From positions 1 to 46,534 of the forward strand of contig CAKTNP010000014.1 in assembly GCA_934589155.1 (NCBI GenBank): a DNA stretch of 46,534 nt, written 5' to 3'. This stretch comes from an uncultured Oscillospiraceae bacterium. GTDB lineage: Bacteria; Bacillota; Clostridia; Oscillospirales; Oscillospiraceae. The notes beneath the pieces are model-generated. The model made no database searches and had not been told where the DNA came from. It was given only the letters and a program-made list of their open reading frames with translations. Position numbers and translations under genes: made by a program. Shown in pieces: positions 38,832 through 46,480 of the stretch. Position 1 is the first letter of the stretch. Each line of letters opens with the position of its first letter.

Positions 38832-39263
38832 ATGTCCACTACTTTAGCAAAAAAGGAAACTGTGGAGCGCAAGTGGTATGTGATCGACGCCGCCGATAAG
38901 CCCCTGGGCCGGACCGCCGTCATCGCCGCCAACCTGCTCCGCGGCAAGAACAAGGTCGACTTCACCCCCAACGTGGACTGCGGCGACTTTGTCATCATTG
39001 TCAACACCGATAAGGCCATCCTCACCGGCAAGAAGCCCGAGCAGAAGATCTACTACCATCACACCGGCTGGATCGGCAACCTGAAGGAGACCAAGTACCG
39101 TCTGCTGATGGAGCAGCGTTCCGACTTCGCCATGGAGCTGGCCGTGAAGGGCATGCTCCCCAAGAACACCCTGGGCCGTACCGCTCTGACCCGGCTGAAG
39201 ATCTACAAGGGCGCTGAGCACAACAACGCCGCGCAGAAGCCCGAAGCCTGGACCCAGGACTGA
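38832..39263 (+). CDS. rplM: Large-subunit ribosomal protein L13 (uL13)
   Basis: 143 residues: KWYVIDAADKPLGRTAVIAANLLRGKNK, VIIVNTDKAILTGKK, YYHHTGWIGNLKE, KGMLPKNTLGR and LKIYKGAEHNNAAQKPE are all L13 signatures. It binds 23S rRNA early in 50S assembly. Start ATG 38832 follows CGGAGGAAA; upstream in-frame codons would run through the leader hairpin. It is 17 nt before rpsI, the usual bacterial order. Confidence 0.98.
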   Translation: MSTTLAKKETVERKWYVIDAADKPLGRTAVIAANLLRGKNKVDFTPNVDCGDFVIIVNTDKAILTGKKPEQKIYYHHTGWIGNLKETKYRLLMEQRSDFAMELAVKGMLPKNTLGRTALTRLKIYKGAEHNNAAQKPEAWTQD

Positions 39264-39280
39264 TTTGGAGGTAATGTAAG

Positions 39281-39685
39281 ATGTACGAAAGCAAGAGACA
39301 GTATCAGTACGGCACCGGCCGCCGGAAGAGCTCCGTGGCCCGGGTCCGCGTTTATGAGAACGGCACCGGCTCCATCATCATCAACGGCCGGGACATCGAT
39401 GAGTACTTTGGCCTCGACACCCTGAAGCTGCTGGTCCGTCAGCCCCTGGCTGCCACCGACACCCTGGGTAAGGTGGACGTGGTCTGCACCGTCACCGGCG
39501 GCGGCGTGTCCGGCCAGGCCGGCGCTATCCGCCACGGCATCTCCCGTGCCCTGCTGGGCGTCAACGGCGAGTTCCGCCCCGCTCTGAAGGCTGCCGGGTT
39601 CCTGACCCGTGACCCCAGAATGAAGGAAAGAAAGAAATACGGCCTCAAGGCTGCCCGTCGGGCTCCGCAGTTCAGCAAGCGCTGA
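39281..39685 (+). CDS. rpsI: Small-subunit ribosomal protein S9 (uS9)
   Basis: 134 residues: [24 protein letters not shown] near the N-terminus, [19 protein letters not shown] in the middle and the invariant basic tail RRAPQFSKR, which reaches the P-site tRNA. TTTGGAGGT lies about 8 nt before the ATG. Cotranscribed with rplM and ended by the terminator at 39715-39750. Its last 16 codons have a diverged copy at 40963-41009. Confidence 0.98.
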   Translation: MYESKRQYQYGTGRRKSSVARVRVYENGTGSIIINGRDIDEYFGLDTLKLLVRQPLAATDTLGKVDVVCTVTGGGVSGQAGAIRHGISRALLGVNGEFRPALKAAGFLTRDPRMKERKKYGLKAARRAPQFSKR

Positions 39686-39714
39686 TCCCGTATTTCGAGT
39701 TTCAGATGGTTACA

Positions 39715-39750
39715 AGCACCCGGGCAGGGGATCCTGTCCGGGTGCTTTTT
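39715..39750 (+). terminator. Terminator of rplM-rpsI
   Basis: AGCACCCGG with matching CCGGGTGCT (39715-39745) plus inner CAGG/CCTG pairing, followed by five T. Confidence 0.92.
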
Positions 39751-39840
39751 CGTGGTAAGCGTGGGCGAGAGCCGCTGCGGGTATGCCGTGGGGGCGACGG
39801 GGCGGCCGGGAAGGCCCGCGGGATCGGAGGCGGGAAGAGA

Positions 39841-40686
39841 ATGCGTTCTATGAGGCCGGACCGGGAGGTCCGGGTGGAAAAAATATGGATCTCATGGGAG
39901 AAAAGGAGGATTCCGGCTCTGGTGCTGCGGCCGAAGCGGGAGACGGGGAGGGCTCCGGGGGTCCTGTGGCTCCACGGCGGAGGGTACATCCTGGGCATGA
40001 AGGAAATGGTCCACATGTCCCGGGCCGTGGACCTGGTAAAGCGGTTCGGGGCGGTGGTGCTGGCGCCGGGGTACCGGATGGCGCCCCTGACCCCCTATCC
40101 GGCGGCGCTGGAGGACACTTACGGGGCTCTGCTGTATCTGAAGGATCACGCCGGGGAGCTGGGCGTGCGAGACGACCAACTGATGGTGGGTGGCGAGAGC
40201 GCCGGAGGCGGCCTCACCGCCGCGGTGTGCATCAGGGCCCGGGACACGGGGGCGGTGCGTGTTGCGTTTCAGATGCCCCTGTATCCTATGCTGGACGACC
40301 GGGACACGGAAAGTTCCCGGGACAACCACGGAAGGGTGTGGAACACCCGGAAAAATCATTTTGCTTGGCGCTGCTATCTGCGGGGCCTGGACCGGGAAAC
40401 GCTGCCGCCCTACGCCGCCCCGGCCCGGCTGGAGGATTTTAGCGGCCTGCCGCCGGCCTACACCTTTGTAGGAGACGGGGAGCCCTTTTATACCGAGACG
40501 GTCCGCTATGTGGAAGGGCTCCGGGCCTGCGGCATCCCGGCGGGGCTGGACGTGTACCCCACGGATATGCATGCCTTTGACATGATGCGGCCGGAGAAGT
40601 CCATGAGCCGGGAGGCGGCCCGGCGATTCAATGAGGCGTTTGCTTACGCGAAGGCGCATTATTTTGCGCCCCAGGATCCCCAATGA
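39841..40686 (+). CDS. Alpha/beta hydrolase, hormone-sensitive-lipase family carboxylesterase
   Basis: The 281-residue protein has the HSL-family oxyanion motif LWLHGGGYILG (HGGG at 45-48) and the nucleophile elbow GGESAGG (Ser120). A DGEPFYTE segment holds the likely acid (near 220) and YPTDMHAFDM the catalytic His (near 250). It hydrolyses short-chain esters or lactones; the natural substrate is unknown. Start ATG 39841 has GGAGG 10 nt upstream. Apparently intact. It lies between rpsI and a diverged copy of the rpsI 3' end, so it may have arrived with an integrating element. Confidence 0.9.
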   Translation: MRSMRPDREVRVEKIWISWEKRRIPALVLRPKRETGRAPGVLWLHGGGYILGMKEMVHMSRAVDLVKRFGAVVLAPGYRMAPLTPYPAALEDTYGALLYLKDHAGELGVRDDQLMVGGESAGGGLTAAVCIRARDTGAVRVAFQMPLYPMLDDRDTESSRDNHGRVWNTRKNHFAWRCYLRGLDRETLPPYAAPARLEDFSGLPPAYTFVGDGEPFYTETVRYVEGLRACGIPAGLDVYPTDMHAFDMMRPEKSMSREAARRFNEAFAYAKAHYFAPQDPQ

Positions 40687-40708
40687 TCTGATTACCAGAG
40701 AAAAAATC

Positions 40709-40970
40709 ATGATACGAGCATTTCAACCGGCAGACCTGGACCGGGCGGCCGATCTATGGCTGGCCGCAAAGTTACAGGCACATGATTTTATCGCTCCCGA
40801 ATACTGGAAAGGCAATCAGGGCTGGACGGTGAGTATATCGAAGGCATTTTGTGGCCGAGGAGGCACGCTCCCAGGGTATCGGGAAAGCCCTGCTGGATTT
40901 TCTGAAAGCGAAAAAGCCGGAATTACACCTGAATGTCTATCAGAAAAACACCCGGGCGATCCGGCTTGAA
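40709..40970 (+). pseudogene. GNAT acetyltransferase, broken by frameshifts and deletion
   Basis: The ATG-initiated part encodes MIRAFQPADLDRAADLWLAA and on to PEYWKGN, a typical GNAT N-terminus. The next recognisable parts are in other frames: DGEYIEGI in a second frame and FVAEEARSQGIGKALLDFLK (acetyl-CoA motif A) through HLNVYQKNTRAIR in a third. The middle of the domain is missing and the C-terminus is lost where the rpsI-like sequence begins at about 40963. No functional product is expected. Confidence 0.8.
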
Positions 40971-41009
40971 GGCTGTCCGTCGGGTTTCTCCGTTCAGCAA
41001 GCGCTGATC
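40963..41009 (+). repeat. Diverged duplicate of the rpsI 3' end
   Basis: Read in the rpsI frame this encodes GLKAVRRVSPFSKR and a stop, against [14 protein letters not shown] in rpsI. I count 40 of 48 bases identical, with an exact 18-bp match GTTCAGCAAGCGCTGATC at 39670-39687 and 40992-41009. Gene 3' ends duplicated on the far side of inserted DNA are typical of site-specific integration (attL/attR). Confidence 0.8.
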
Positions 41010-41106
41010 GAGACTTCAAAATGCTCAAAAATCCTGGAAACACAACGATTTTCTTTTTTTGATTTCGCTGTTCTATTTCTGAAATATGTGTCCGAGCCTT
41101 CCACAC

Positions 41107-41135
41107 TTGAAAAGGACCGACGATTCTGCTATAAT
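41107..41135 (+). promoter_or_regulatory. Promoter of the zinc-ribbon membrane protein
   Basis: TTGAAA (41107-41112), a 17-bp spacer and TATAAT (41130-41135). The surrounding 41010-41185 is noticeably richer in A+T than the rest of the window and holds no other gene I can support. Confidence 0.8.
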
Positions 41136-41185
41136 CTGCCAGTAGAAAAATCGGAGATACGATTTGAGAAAGGTCGAATGAGAAA

Positions 41186-41761
41186 ATGAGCAAGTTTTGC
41201 ACAAATTGTGGAAGGGAAATAGAGGATGGTGCCAAGTTCTGCCCGGAATGTGGAACACCGGCTCAGACCGGGGAGAACGCCCCCAAACCGGTGCAGGGAA
41301 TAACCCCGGCACCGGCAGACAGTGCCAAGACGCATCCGCAAGCCGCCGGGACGGAAAATAGCGAGAATAAGTCCGGACATGGCGTGCTGCGCATTTTGTA
41401 CTACATAGCCGCTGCGGCCATAGTGGTCTACGCGCTGACCTATCATCTGCCCCATTTCGAGGGTGCATCCATTCTGGGAATCTTGGTGCTGCTGCTCGTG
41501 ATTGCGGCGGCGGGCGGCTGCTGGTTTGCAATGGGTAAGCTGGCAAGTAAGAATGTGACCGATACAAAGCTGCTGATTTGGCAGGTCATTGCGTTCGCGG
41601 TTAGCGTGGCGCTGCTTGCCGCGGTGCAGACCGGTGACAAGGAAGTGGTAGTGGCCGAGGCTTTGAACGGCGTTTGCAATCTGCTCTTCTCCGGCATTGC
41701 TCTGGTCACCTTTGTATATCTGATCGTCCGGACCGTTGCGGAGCACAAGAAAGCAAAGTAA
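41186..41761 (+). CDS. Zinc-ribbon membrane protein
   Basis: The 191-residue protein starts with a zinc ribbon (FCTNCGREIEDGAKFCPECG, four Cys at residues 5-24), then a Pro/Ala-rich linker to about residue 65. Four hydrophobic segments follow (about 68-84, 93-116, 127-146 and 158-182), ending in a charged tail. The layout is common in Firmicutes membrane proteins of unknown role. The ribosome site is modest (AAAGGTCG, 11-12 nt upstream). It has its own promoter and terminator and is the only gene between 40.7 and 42.9 kb that appears intact. Confidence 0.8.
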   Translation: MSKFCTNCGREIEDGAKFCPECGTPAQTGENAPKPVQGITPAPADSAKTHPQAAGTENSENKSGHGVLRILYYIAAAAIVVYALTYHLPHFEGASILGILVLLLVIAAAGGCWFAMGKLASKNVTDTKLLIWQVIAFAVSVALLAAVQTGDKEVVVAEALNGVCNLLFSGIALVTFVYLIVRTVAEHKKAK

Positions 41762-41812
41762 ACGGCGGCAGGGAAGATCCTGTGCACAAAAAACAGAGTC
41801 GGTAAGAAACCA

Positions 41813-41859
41813 AATAATCCCCCTTGATGCAGGATAAAAACCGCATCAGGGGGGTTATT
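41813..41859 (+). terminator. Terminator of the zinc-ribbon gene
   Basis: AATAATCCCCCTTGATGC (41813-41830) pairs with 41843-41859, with G-T and mismatch positions, followed by TTTGT. Confidence 0.75.
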
Positions 41860-41930
41860 TTGTAACGGAATCAGGCTGAACCATCCGCACAGACCGTGAC
41901 CGTCACCTCCCTGTGGATAGACAGGCATGA

Positions 41931-42374
41931 GACAATCGTATTGTTGACCCGGCGGATTTTGAGAAGAACAGTGTGCAGTTCAACTACCAGGAGTTCGGCG
42001 GCCGTTTGATCAACGGCAAGTTCTGCCAGCTTGCCTCCGGCACGAAGTCCATCATGGGCCCCGCCAACCACCGTATCAGCAGTGCCCCGACCTATCCCTT
42101 CAATGTTTTCGGCGAAAAACTGGCGAGGTTCCTCAAGGATCGGTTTGATGAAGAATGGAAAGACCTGCTCCTGCGCTGGCGGTGGTGGGATCTGGCACCG
42201 GAGTGGCTGGAGGAGGTCAAGGCCACGGTGCGCTACATGGAGGAAAAGGCGGCCCACTATGAGGCGATCCTGGCGGGGTTGGCTCCGGACGACACCAATC
42301 CGAAGCACTGGACGGCGAAAAACCGGCCCATACACGAAGGGGCCACCCCAGAAAAGAAGGAGGAGAAGGCATGA
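41931..42374 (+). pseudogene. CatB/Vat-type O-acetyltransferase remnant with internal deletion
   Basis: The frame opens mid-gene after a stop codon and encodes DPADFEKNSVQFNYQEFG, GKFCQLASGTKSIMGPANHR and TYPFNVFG, which match the start of the hexapeptide domain of xenobiotic (Vat/CatB) acetyltransferases. It then jumps to RFDEEWKDLLLRWRWWDL, which matches the family's C-terminal helix (RFDDE..ELLLxLxWWDL). The N-terminus and the hexapeptide core of about 70 residues are missing. The tail HYEAILAGLAPDD to the stop is unassigned. A GTG at 41973 could start translation but has no ribosome site. The frame overlaps the next gene start by 4 nt. Confidence 0.65.
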
Positions 42375-42877
42375 AGAAAGGACCCAAAATGACCAAGGAC
42401 ACGGTGCCGGAGGGATTCAGCCTGGCCCTGGGGCTGGTGGATCTGGTGCCGGTGGTATTTTTCGGCCTGTAGGCCCTGCGGGTGGGGCAACTGTTTTCCA
42501 GCACCCTGTTTATGGTCGGGGCGGCGGTGTGCCTGGGCTCCGGCCTTGTGAAGGCGCTGTGGAAGCTGATCGCCGCCCGGTCCGGGAAAAACGTCTGGCC
42601 CATGTTCGTACAGATGCGGATCCTGATGCCGGCGGGGTTCCTCATTATGCTGGCGGCTCTGCTGGCGGGCCGGGAAAAGCTCCGGGGCGGGGCCATTCTC
42701 TCTGGGCTCCTGGGGTTCCCGGCTTGGGTATTCTTCGGCCTGGGGGCCCTGGGCATGGTGCTGATGACAGTGTTCGCCCTTCGGCTGGATCCCCGGGATC
42801 CCAAGGCCAACTGGCTGGAGCAGGCCGTCAACGGGGCGGCCCAGCTCTGCTTTTTCATCGGGCTCATGCTGGTGTGA
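42371..42877 (+). pseudogene. Membrane protein gene interrupted by an in-frame amber codon
   Basis: ATG 42371 has an excellent AGGAGG site 6-7 nt upstream and reads MKKGPKMTKDTVPEGFSLAL and on to VVFFGL, then TAG at 42470-42472. The same frame continues without any further break to 42877 (ALRVGQLFSSTLFMVG and on), giving about 168 codons and four predicted membrane helices. Everything else looks intact, so this is a recent nonsense mutation, a sequencing error, or less likely readthrough. A GTG at 42482 could restart translation. Protein family unknown. Confidence 0.7.
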
Positions 42878-43021
42878 CCCCGGGGAAAAGGTCTCAAAAA
42901 TTCATGGAAGGCTTTAAGTATCCTTTAGGCTGGGGGCCTATGATGATGCCATCAAAAGGAAAAACCGAAGGACAAACGAACGGGTTTTCCCTATGATAAT
43001 ACCACATAAGGAGGGTTTTCT

Positions 43022-44911
43022 ATGAAAGCGAAGAAATGGACAGCTATGGTATGCGCGGCGGCGCTGTTTTTTTCCCTGGCGGCCTGCGGCAATAAGACCA
43101 CGGAACAGGAGCCGGCCGAGACCCAGGAGGCCACGGAGCAGACTCCGGATTATACCGGCAAGACTCTGACGGGGCAGGTGACGGCCATTGAGGGCAGTTT
43201 GGTGACATTACAGCTGGGCGAGCTGACGGAGGATACGAACACGCCGCCGGAGATGCCGGGGAACGGCTCCGACGAGAAGGGACAGACCCCGCCGGAGGCT
43301 CCCGCAGACAGCGGTGAAGCCTCCGACAGCCAGAACACGGACGGCAGCCAGACCAACACGCCGCCGGACAAGCCCGAGGACGGTACCGGAAATGGGAACG
43401 GTGAGGAGCCTCCCGCCAAGCCCGACGGCAGCGAGGACGGGGGCTCGGCTCCGGAGATGCCCTCCGGCGGCGCCCTCAGCGGCGGCCCCGGCGGCAGTAC
43501 CTTCACCGCAGACGGTGAGACCGTGACGTTGGACTTCTCCGCTGCGGAGATCACGAAGGACGGGGAGACCGGGGCCCTTTCCGATCTGGAGGTGGGCGAC
43601 GTGGTCACCGTCACCGTGGGCAGAGGCACTGCCGTGACCTCCGCCGAGATCGTGAACATAGGCGGTCAGGGCGGCCAGGGAGGCCCCGGCGGCAGCGGCT
43701 TCGGCGGCAGCAGTGAGGTCACCCAGGGCGACAGCGCCAACACCATTTCCGAAGACGGCACTTATTCCGAAATGAGCTATACCTCCACCGGCGACGACGA
43801 GAACGCCCTGCGCATTGACGGAGCCACCGTGATTCTGGACGGGATCACCGTGGACAAGGCCTCCGGCGCCACCTCCAACACGGAAAACGGCGACTTCTAC
43901 GGCGTCAACGCCGCTCTGTTGGCCACCAACGGGGCCACCGTGACCATTCAGAACGCCACCGTGACCTCCTCCGCCCAGAACGGCAACGGCGTGTTCAGCT
44001 ACGGCAGCGGCACCACCGTCAACATTTCCGATTCCACCATCACTACCACCGCGGACAACTCCGGCGGCATCCAGACCACCGGCGGCGGCACCACCAACGC
44101 TCAGAACCTCACCGTGGAGACCTCCGGAAACTCCGCCGCGGCCATCCGCTCCGACCGGGGCGGCGGCACGGTGAATGTGGACGGCGGCACCTATACCTCC
44201 AACGGGTACAATTCCCCCGCCGTGTACTCCACCGCCGACATTACGGTGAAAAACGCGGTGCTGACCGCCAACAACTCCGAGGCTCTGGTCATTGAGGGCA
44301 AGAACTCCATCACCCTGGAGAACTGCGACGTTACCGGCAATATGAGCGACACCCAGGGCACCAGCTCCGACGAGAATGTCCACAACGTCATGATCTATCA
44401 GTCCATGAGCGGCGACGCCGACGTGGGCACCTCCACCTTCTCCATGACCGGTGGCAGCCTCACGGCGAAGAACGGGGACATGTTCTATGTTACCAATACC
44501 CACTGCATGCTGACCCTCTCCGGCGTCACCATTGAGAATCAGGACGCCGAGGCGGCCCTGCTGCGGGTGGTGGGCAACAGCGCCAGCCACGGCTGGGGCT
44601 CCGCCGGCAGCAACGGCGCCCAGGTGGAGTTCACCGCCGACAGCCAGATCCTGGAGGGGGACATTGTGGTGGACACCATCTCCACTCTGAATCTGACCCT
44701 GACGAACGGCAGCAGCTTCACCGGCACCGTCAACATCATTGACAACGCCCAGGGCGGCACCGCCGTCAGCGACAACGCCGTGGTCACCGTGAAGAGCGGC
44801 TGCACCTGGACCCTGACCGGGGACTGCACCATCAGCAGCCTCACCAACAACGGGACCATCAACTATAACGGATACACCATCACCCTGGCCGACGGCACCG
44901 TGCTGCGGTAA
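43022..44911 (+). CDS. Beta-helix lipoprotein, adhesin-like (629 aa)
   Basis: Lipoprotein signal MKAKKWTAMVCAAALFFSLAAC with lipobox LAAC (Cys22). A low-complexity Pro/Gly/Asp/Thr-rich region spans about 70-150. From about residue 240 to the end, short repeats alternate beta-strands and turns (ATVTIQNATVTSS, TTVNISDSTITTT, GTVNVDGGTYTSNG), as in right-handed beta-helix adhesins. Residues 278-284 read DKASGAT, which happens to match the ApbE flavinylation pattern DxxSGAT. AAGGAGGG lies about 8 nt before the ATG. No clear -35 box was found upstream. Substrate or partner unknown. Confidence 0.85.
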   Translation: MKAKKWTAMVCAAALFFSLAACGNKTTEQEPAETQEATEQTPDYTGKTLTGQVTAIEGSLVTLQLGELTEDTNTPPEMPGNGSDEKGQTPPEAPADSGEASDSQNTDGSQTNTPPDKPEDGTGNGNGEEPPAKPDGSEDGGSAPEMPSGGALSGGPGGSTFTADGETVTLDFSAAEITKDGETGALSDLEVGDVVTVTVGRGTAVTSAEIVNIGGQGGQGGPGGSGFGGSSEVTQGDSANTISEDGTYSEMSYTSTGDDENALRIDGATVILDGITVDKASGATSNTENGDFYGVNAALLATNGATVTIQNATVTSSAQNGNGVFSYGSGTTVNISDSTITTTADNSGGIQTTGGGTTNAQNLTVETSGNSAAAIRSDRGGGTVNVDGGTYTSNGYNSPAVYSTADITVKNAVLTANNSEALVIEGKNSITLENCDVTGNMSDTQGTSSDENVHNVMIYQSMSGDADVGTSTFSMTGGSLTAKNGDMFYVTNTHCMLTLSGVTIENQDAEAALLRVVGNSASHGWGSAGSNGAQVEFTADSQILEGDIVVDTISTLNLTLTNGSSFTGTVNIIDNAQGGTAVSDNAVVTVKSGCTWTLTGDCTISSLTNNGTINYNGYTITLADGTVLR

Positions 44912-44923
44912 GGGAGCATATGA

Positions 44924-44956
44924 GAATGAGGGCCATGCAATGCATGGCCCTCATTT
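44924..44956 (+). terminator. Terminator hairpin and left 33-bp direct repeat
   Basis: A palindrome (AATGAGGGCCATGCA with its complement TGCATGGCCCTCATT) ends in TTT 13 nt after the lipoprotein stop, so it should terminate that gene. The same 33 bases recur exactly at 45161-45193. Confidence 0.85.
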
Positions 44957-45160
44957 GAGACTGTCGAAAAATCCCTTCGGGCTTTTCCGACAAGGGGATC
45001 GCAGCCCGCTGCGCGCACGCATTGTCCGCATTTCGCGGACAATTTGCACACTTGCGGTCTGAGATGTATTTTTTCCGACGTACACGCCGCCGGAAAAAAT
45101 GATTCCACCCGATCCGCCGCCTGCGGGCGGCGAACTCTGCGAGGCTTCTTTGACACGTTG
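44957..45160 (+). repeat. Dispersed intergenic repeat, copy A (longest)
   Basis: 204 bp lie exactly between two identical 33-bp direct repeats. It begins GAGACTGTCGAAAAA and ends near GCGAGGCTTCTTTGACA. Inside are stems CCCTTCGGG, TTGTCCGC/GCGGACAA, a TTTTTTCCG/CGGAAAAAA pair and the GCCGCC/GGGCGGC palindrome. It has no coding capacity. Related copies are at 4870, 11528 and 22276. Confidence 0.85.
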
Positions 45161-45193
45161 GAATGAGGGCCATGCAATGCATGGCCCTCATTT
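45161..45193 (+). repeat. Right 33-bp direct repeat (second copy of the terminator)
   Basis: Exact copy of 44924-44956, again with the perfect palindrome and a T-run (CATTTTTGGGG). Together the two copies bracket repeat copy A. Confidence 0.9.
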
Positions 45194-45209
45194 TTGGGGA
45201 AATAGAAAT

Positions 45210-45464
45210 CTATAATGCTTTTATTTGATAGGAAGCGGTGGCGCTGTTCTGGCCTTCTAATCGGTCAAAACCGGCGGCGGTATATAGATCGATTTCCGAC
45301 TGGGCATCCGCATCGACCACCACCATCATTGGATTGGGTCGGTTCCGTTCGATGGCCTTTGCCAACAATGCCAGCCCGTAATCTTGCCGGGCCTCTTCGG
45401 GCGTTACATACAGGTCGTATATTTCATTATTGCGTATAAAAATGCCACCGTAATTCCGGTAAAA
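45210..45464 (-). pseudogene. GNAT acetyltransferase, C-terminal fragment
   Basis: On the minus strand the frame from 45464 to the stop at 45210 encodes FYRNYGGIFIRNNEIYDLYV, then TPEEARQDYGLALLAKAIER and IDLYTAAGFDRLEG. That is the beta4-alpha3-to-end part of a GNAT domain (ExIxxLYVxPxxRxxGxGxxLLxxxxE ... FYxxxGF), with the acetyl-CoA loop eroded (ARQDYGLA). A stop codon immediately upstream removes the N-terminal half. Confidence 0.65.
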
Positions 45465-45527
45465 TTACGGCGGCGTTTGGGGTGGAGGGTATGGGATTTC
45501 AGGCGAGTGCTGTAAAATGTTCGGATC

Positions 45528-45570
45528 CCAAAACAGAGGCGCCATGCAAAGTACGGCGCCTCTGTTTTGG
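45528..45570. terminator. Strong symmetric hairpin, flanked by a 10-bp direct repeat
   Basis: CCAAAACAGAGGCGCC (45528-45543) pairs perfectly with 45555-45570, with A/T tracts suitable for termination on either strand. GCGAGTGCTG occurs on both sides (45503-45512 and 45572-45581). No gene is supported between 45465 and 45725. Confidence 0.7.
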
Positions 45571-45725
45571 TGCGAGTGCTGATAACGGATTTCATAAAAC
45601 AATGAATTAACCGGCAGAAACACACATATTTCATCTCGCACACGAATAGCTTCTTTAGAATTTTATCCGCACATTCGATTTTTACTGGCCTCTTCGTTAC
45701 AATGATAGCACAAGGAGGGCAGAAT

Positions 45726-45905
45726 GTGAAGCAGAAATATCATCTCGCACTGGATGATACGGAAAGGCGGCTTCTTATTGGGAGTCTGAATGATCGGCGC
45801 AGCAGGATCATCGTAGAGGGCAGATATACTGACGCCGTTGACGAAGTGCTGCTGAAAATCATCGGTGCAAAGCGCAAGAAGTTCAAGATTGTATACACGG
45901 AATGA
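45726..45905 (+). CDS. Small protein of mobile-element type (59 aa)
   Basis: GTG 45726 with AAGGAGGG 6 nt upstream encodes KQKYHLALDDTERRLLIGSL and on to EGRYTDAVDEVLLKIIGAKR, ending FKIVYTE. Short proteins of this pattern are frequent in conjugative and mobilisable elements of clostridia (recalled, not verified). The function is unknown. It is 15 nt upstream of tnpV and probably cotranscribed. Confidence 0.7.
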   Translation: MKQKYHLALDDTERRLLIGSLNDRRSRIIVEGRYTDAVDEVLLKIIGAKRKKFKIVYTE

Positions 45906-45920
45906 ATGGAGGGAAGCACT

Positions 45921-46289
45921 ATGACGGAGTTTGAAAAACTGGGCGGCACATACCGACAGGCGGGTGATTATTATCTGCCGAATCTCGAGATTGATAATCA
46001 AATCGAGGTGCAAATTGGTGTTTGGGGACAGCGACACCGGCGATTTTTGAAGGAGAACCACCGGGTGAGATACTACAATCTGTTGACCACCGGGACGCTG
46101 AACGATTATCTTGCTGAGGTGGAATCCCTAGCACGGGCGATGTTTGATACGCTTGTGAAGGAACTGTCCGAAAAAGAAAACTTGAACGAAAAACTCAAGG
46201 CAAGTGACCCGCTGGAATGGGTCAGGCGAAGCAATAACATCCGCAATCAAGCTACAGAAATCGTAAATGCAGAGGCCATTTTCGTGTGA
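45921..46289 (+). CDS. tnpV: TnpV family transposon-encoded protein
   Basis: The 122-residue protein matches TnpV from Tn4451-type mobilisable transposons: TEFEKLGGTYRQAGDYYLPN, IGVWGQRHRRFLKENHRVRY, LLTTGTLNDYLAEVE and DPLEWVRRSNNIRNQATEIV. TnpV accompanies the transposase TnpX in Tn4451/Tn4453, but its role is not established and many genomes carry it alone. Start ATG 45921 has GGAGGGAA 6-7 nt upstream. No resolvase gene is within the window; it could lie beyond the right edge. Confidence 0.88.
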   Translation: MTEFEKLGGTYRQAGDYYLPNLEIDNQIEVQIGVWGQRHRRFLKENHRVRYYNLLTTGTLNDYLAEVESLARAMFDTLVKELSEKENLNEKLKASDPLEWVRRSNNIRNQATEIVNAEAIFV

Positions 46290-46314
46290 GCAGCAACAAA
46301 ATTTGATAGAAATC

Positions 46315-46360
46315 AGAGGCGCAGTCAGTATGCAAATGCGTACCGGCTGCGCCTCTTTTC
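46315..46360 (+). terminator. Terminator of tnpV
   Basis: AGAGGCGCAG (46315-46324) pairs with CTGCGCCTCT (46347-46356), followed by TTTTC. Confidence 0.88.
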
Positions 46361-46384
46361 TGCGATTAGGAAGGAACTGTACTG

Positions 46385-46480
46385 TCTTAACGAGCAGACT
46401 GTTTTTACTCCTGCCGGAGTCAAACAGTATGACTGCTCTCGATGCCTGTGTCATCTTAGCGAGCAGTGCCTTTTTACTCC
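46385..46480 (+). repeat. Two 27-bp direct repeats at the right edge
   Basis: 46385-46411 and 46454-46480 share TCTTA, CGAGCAG and TTTTTACTCC with the same spacing, a 69-bp period. A dyad of TTTTTACTCC around CCGGAGT and the ACAGT pair flank them. The pattern suggests a transposon-terminal or regulatory region downstream of tnpV. 46361-46534 contains no supported gene. Confidence 0.6.
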
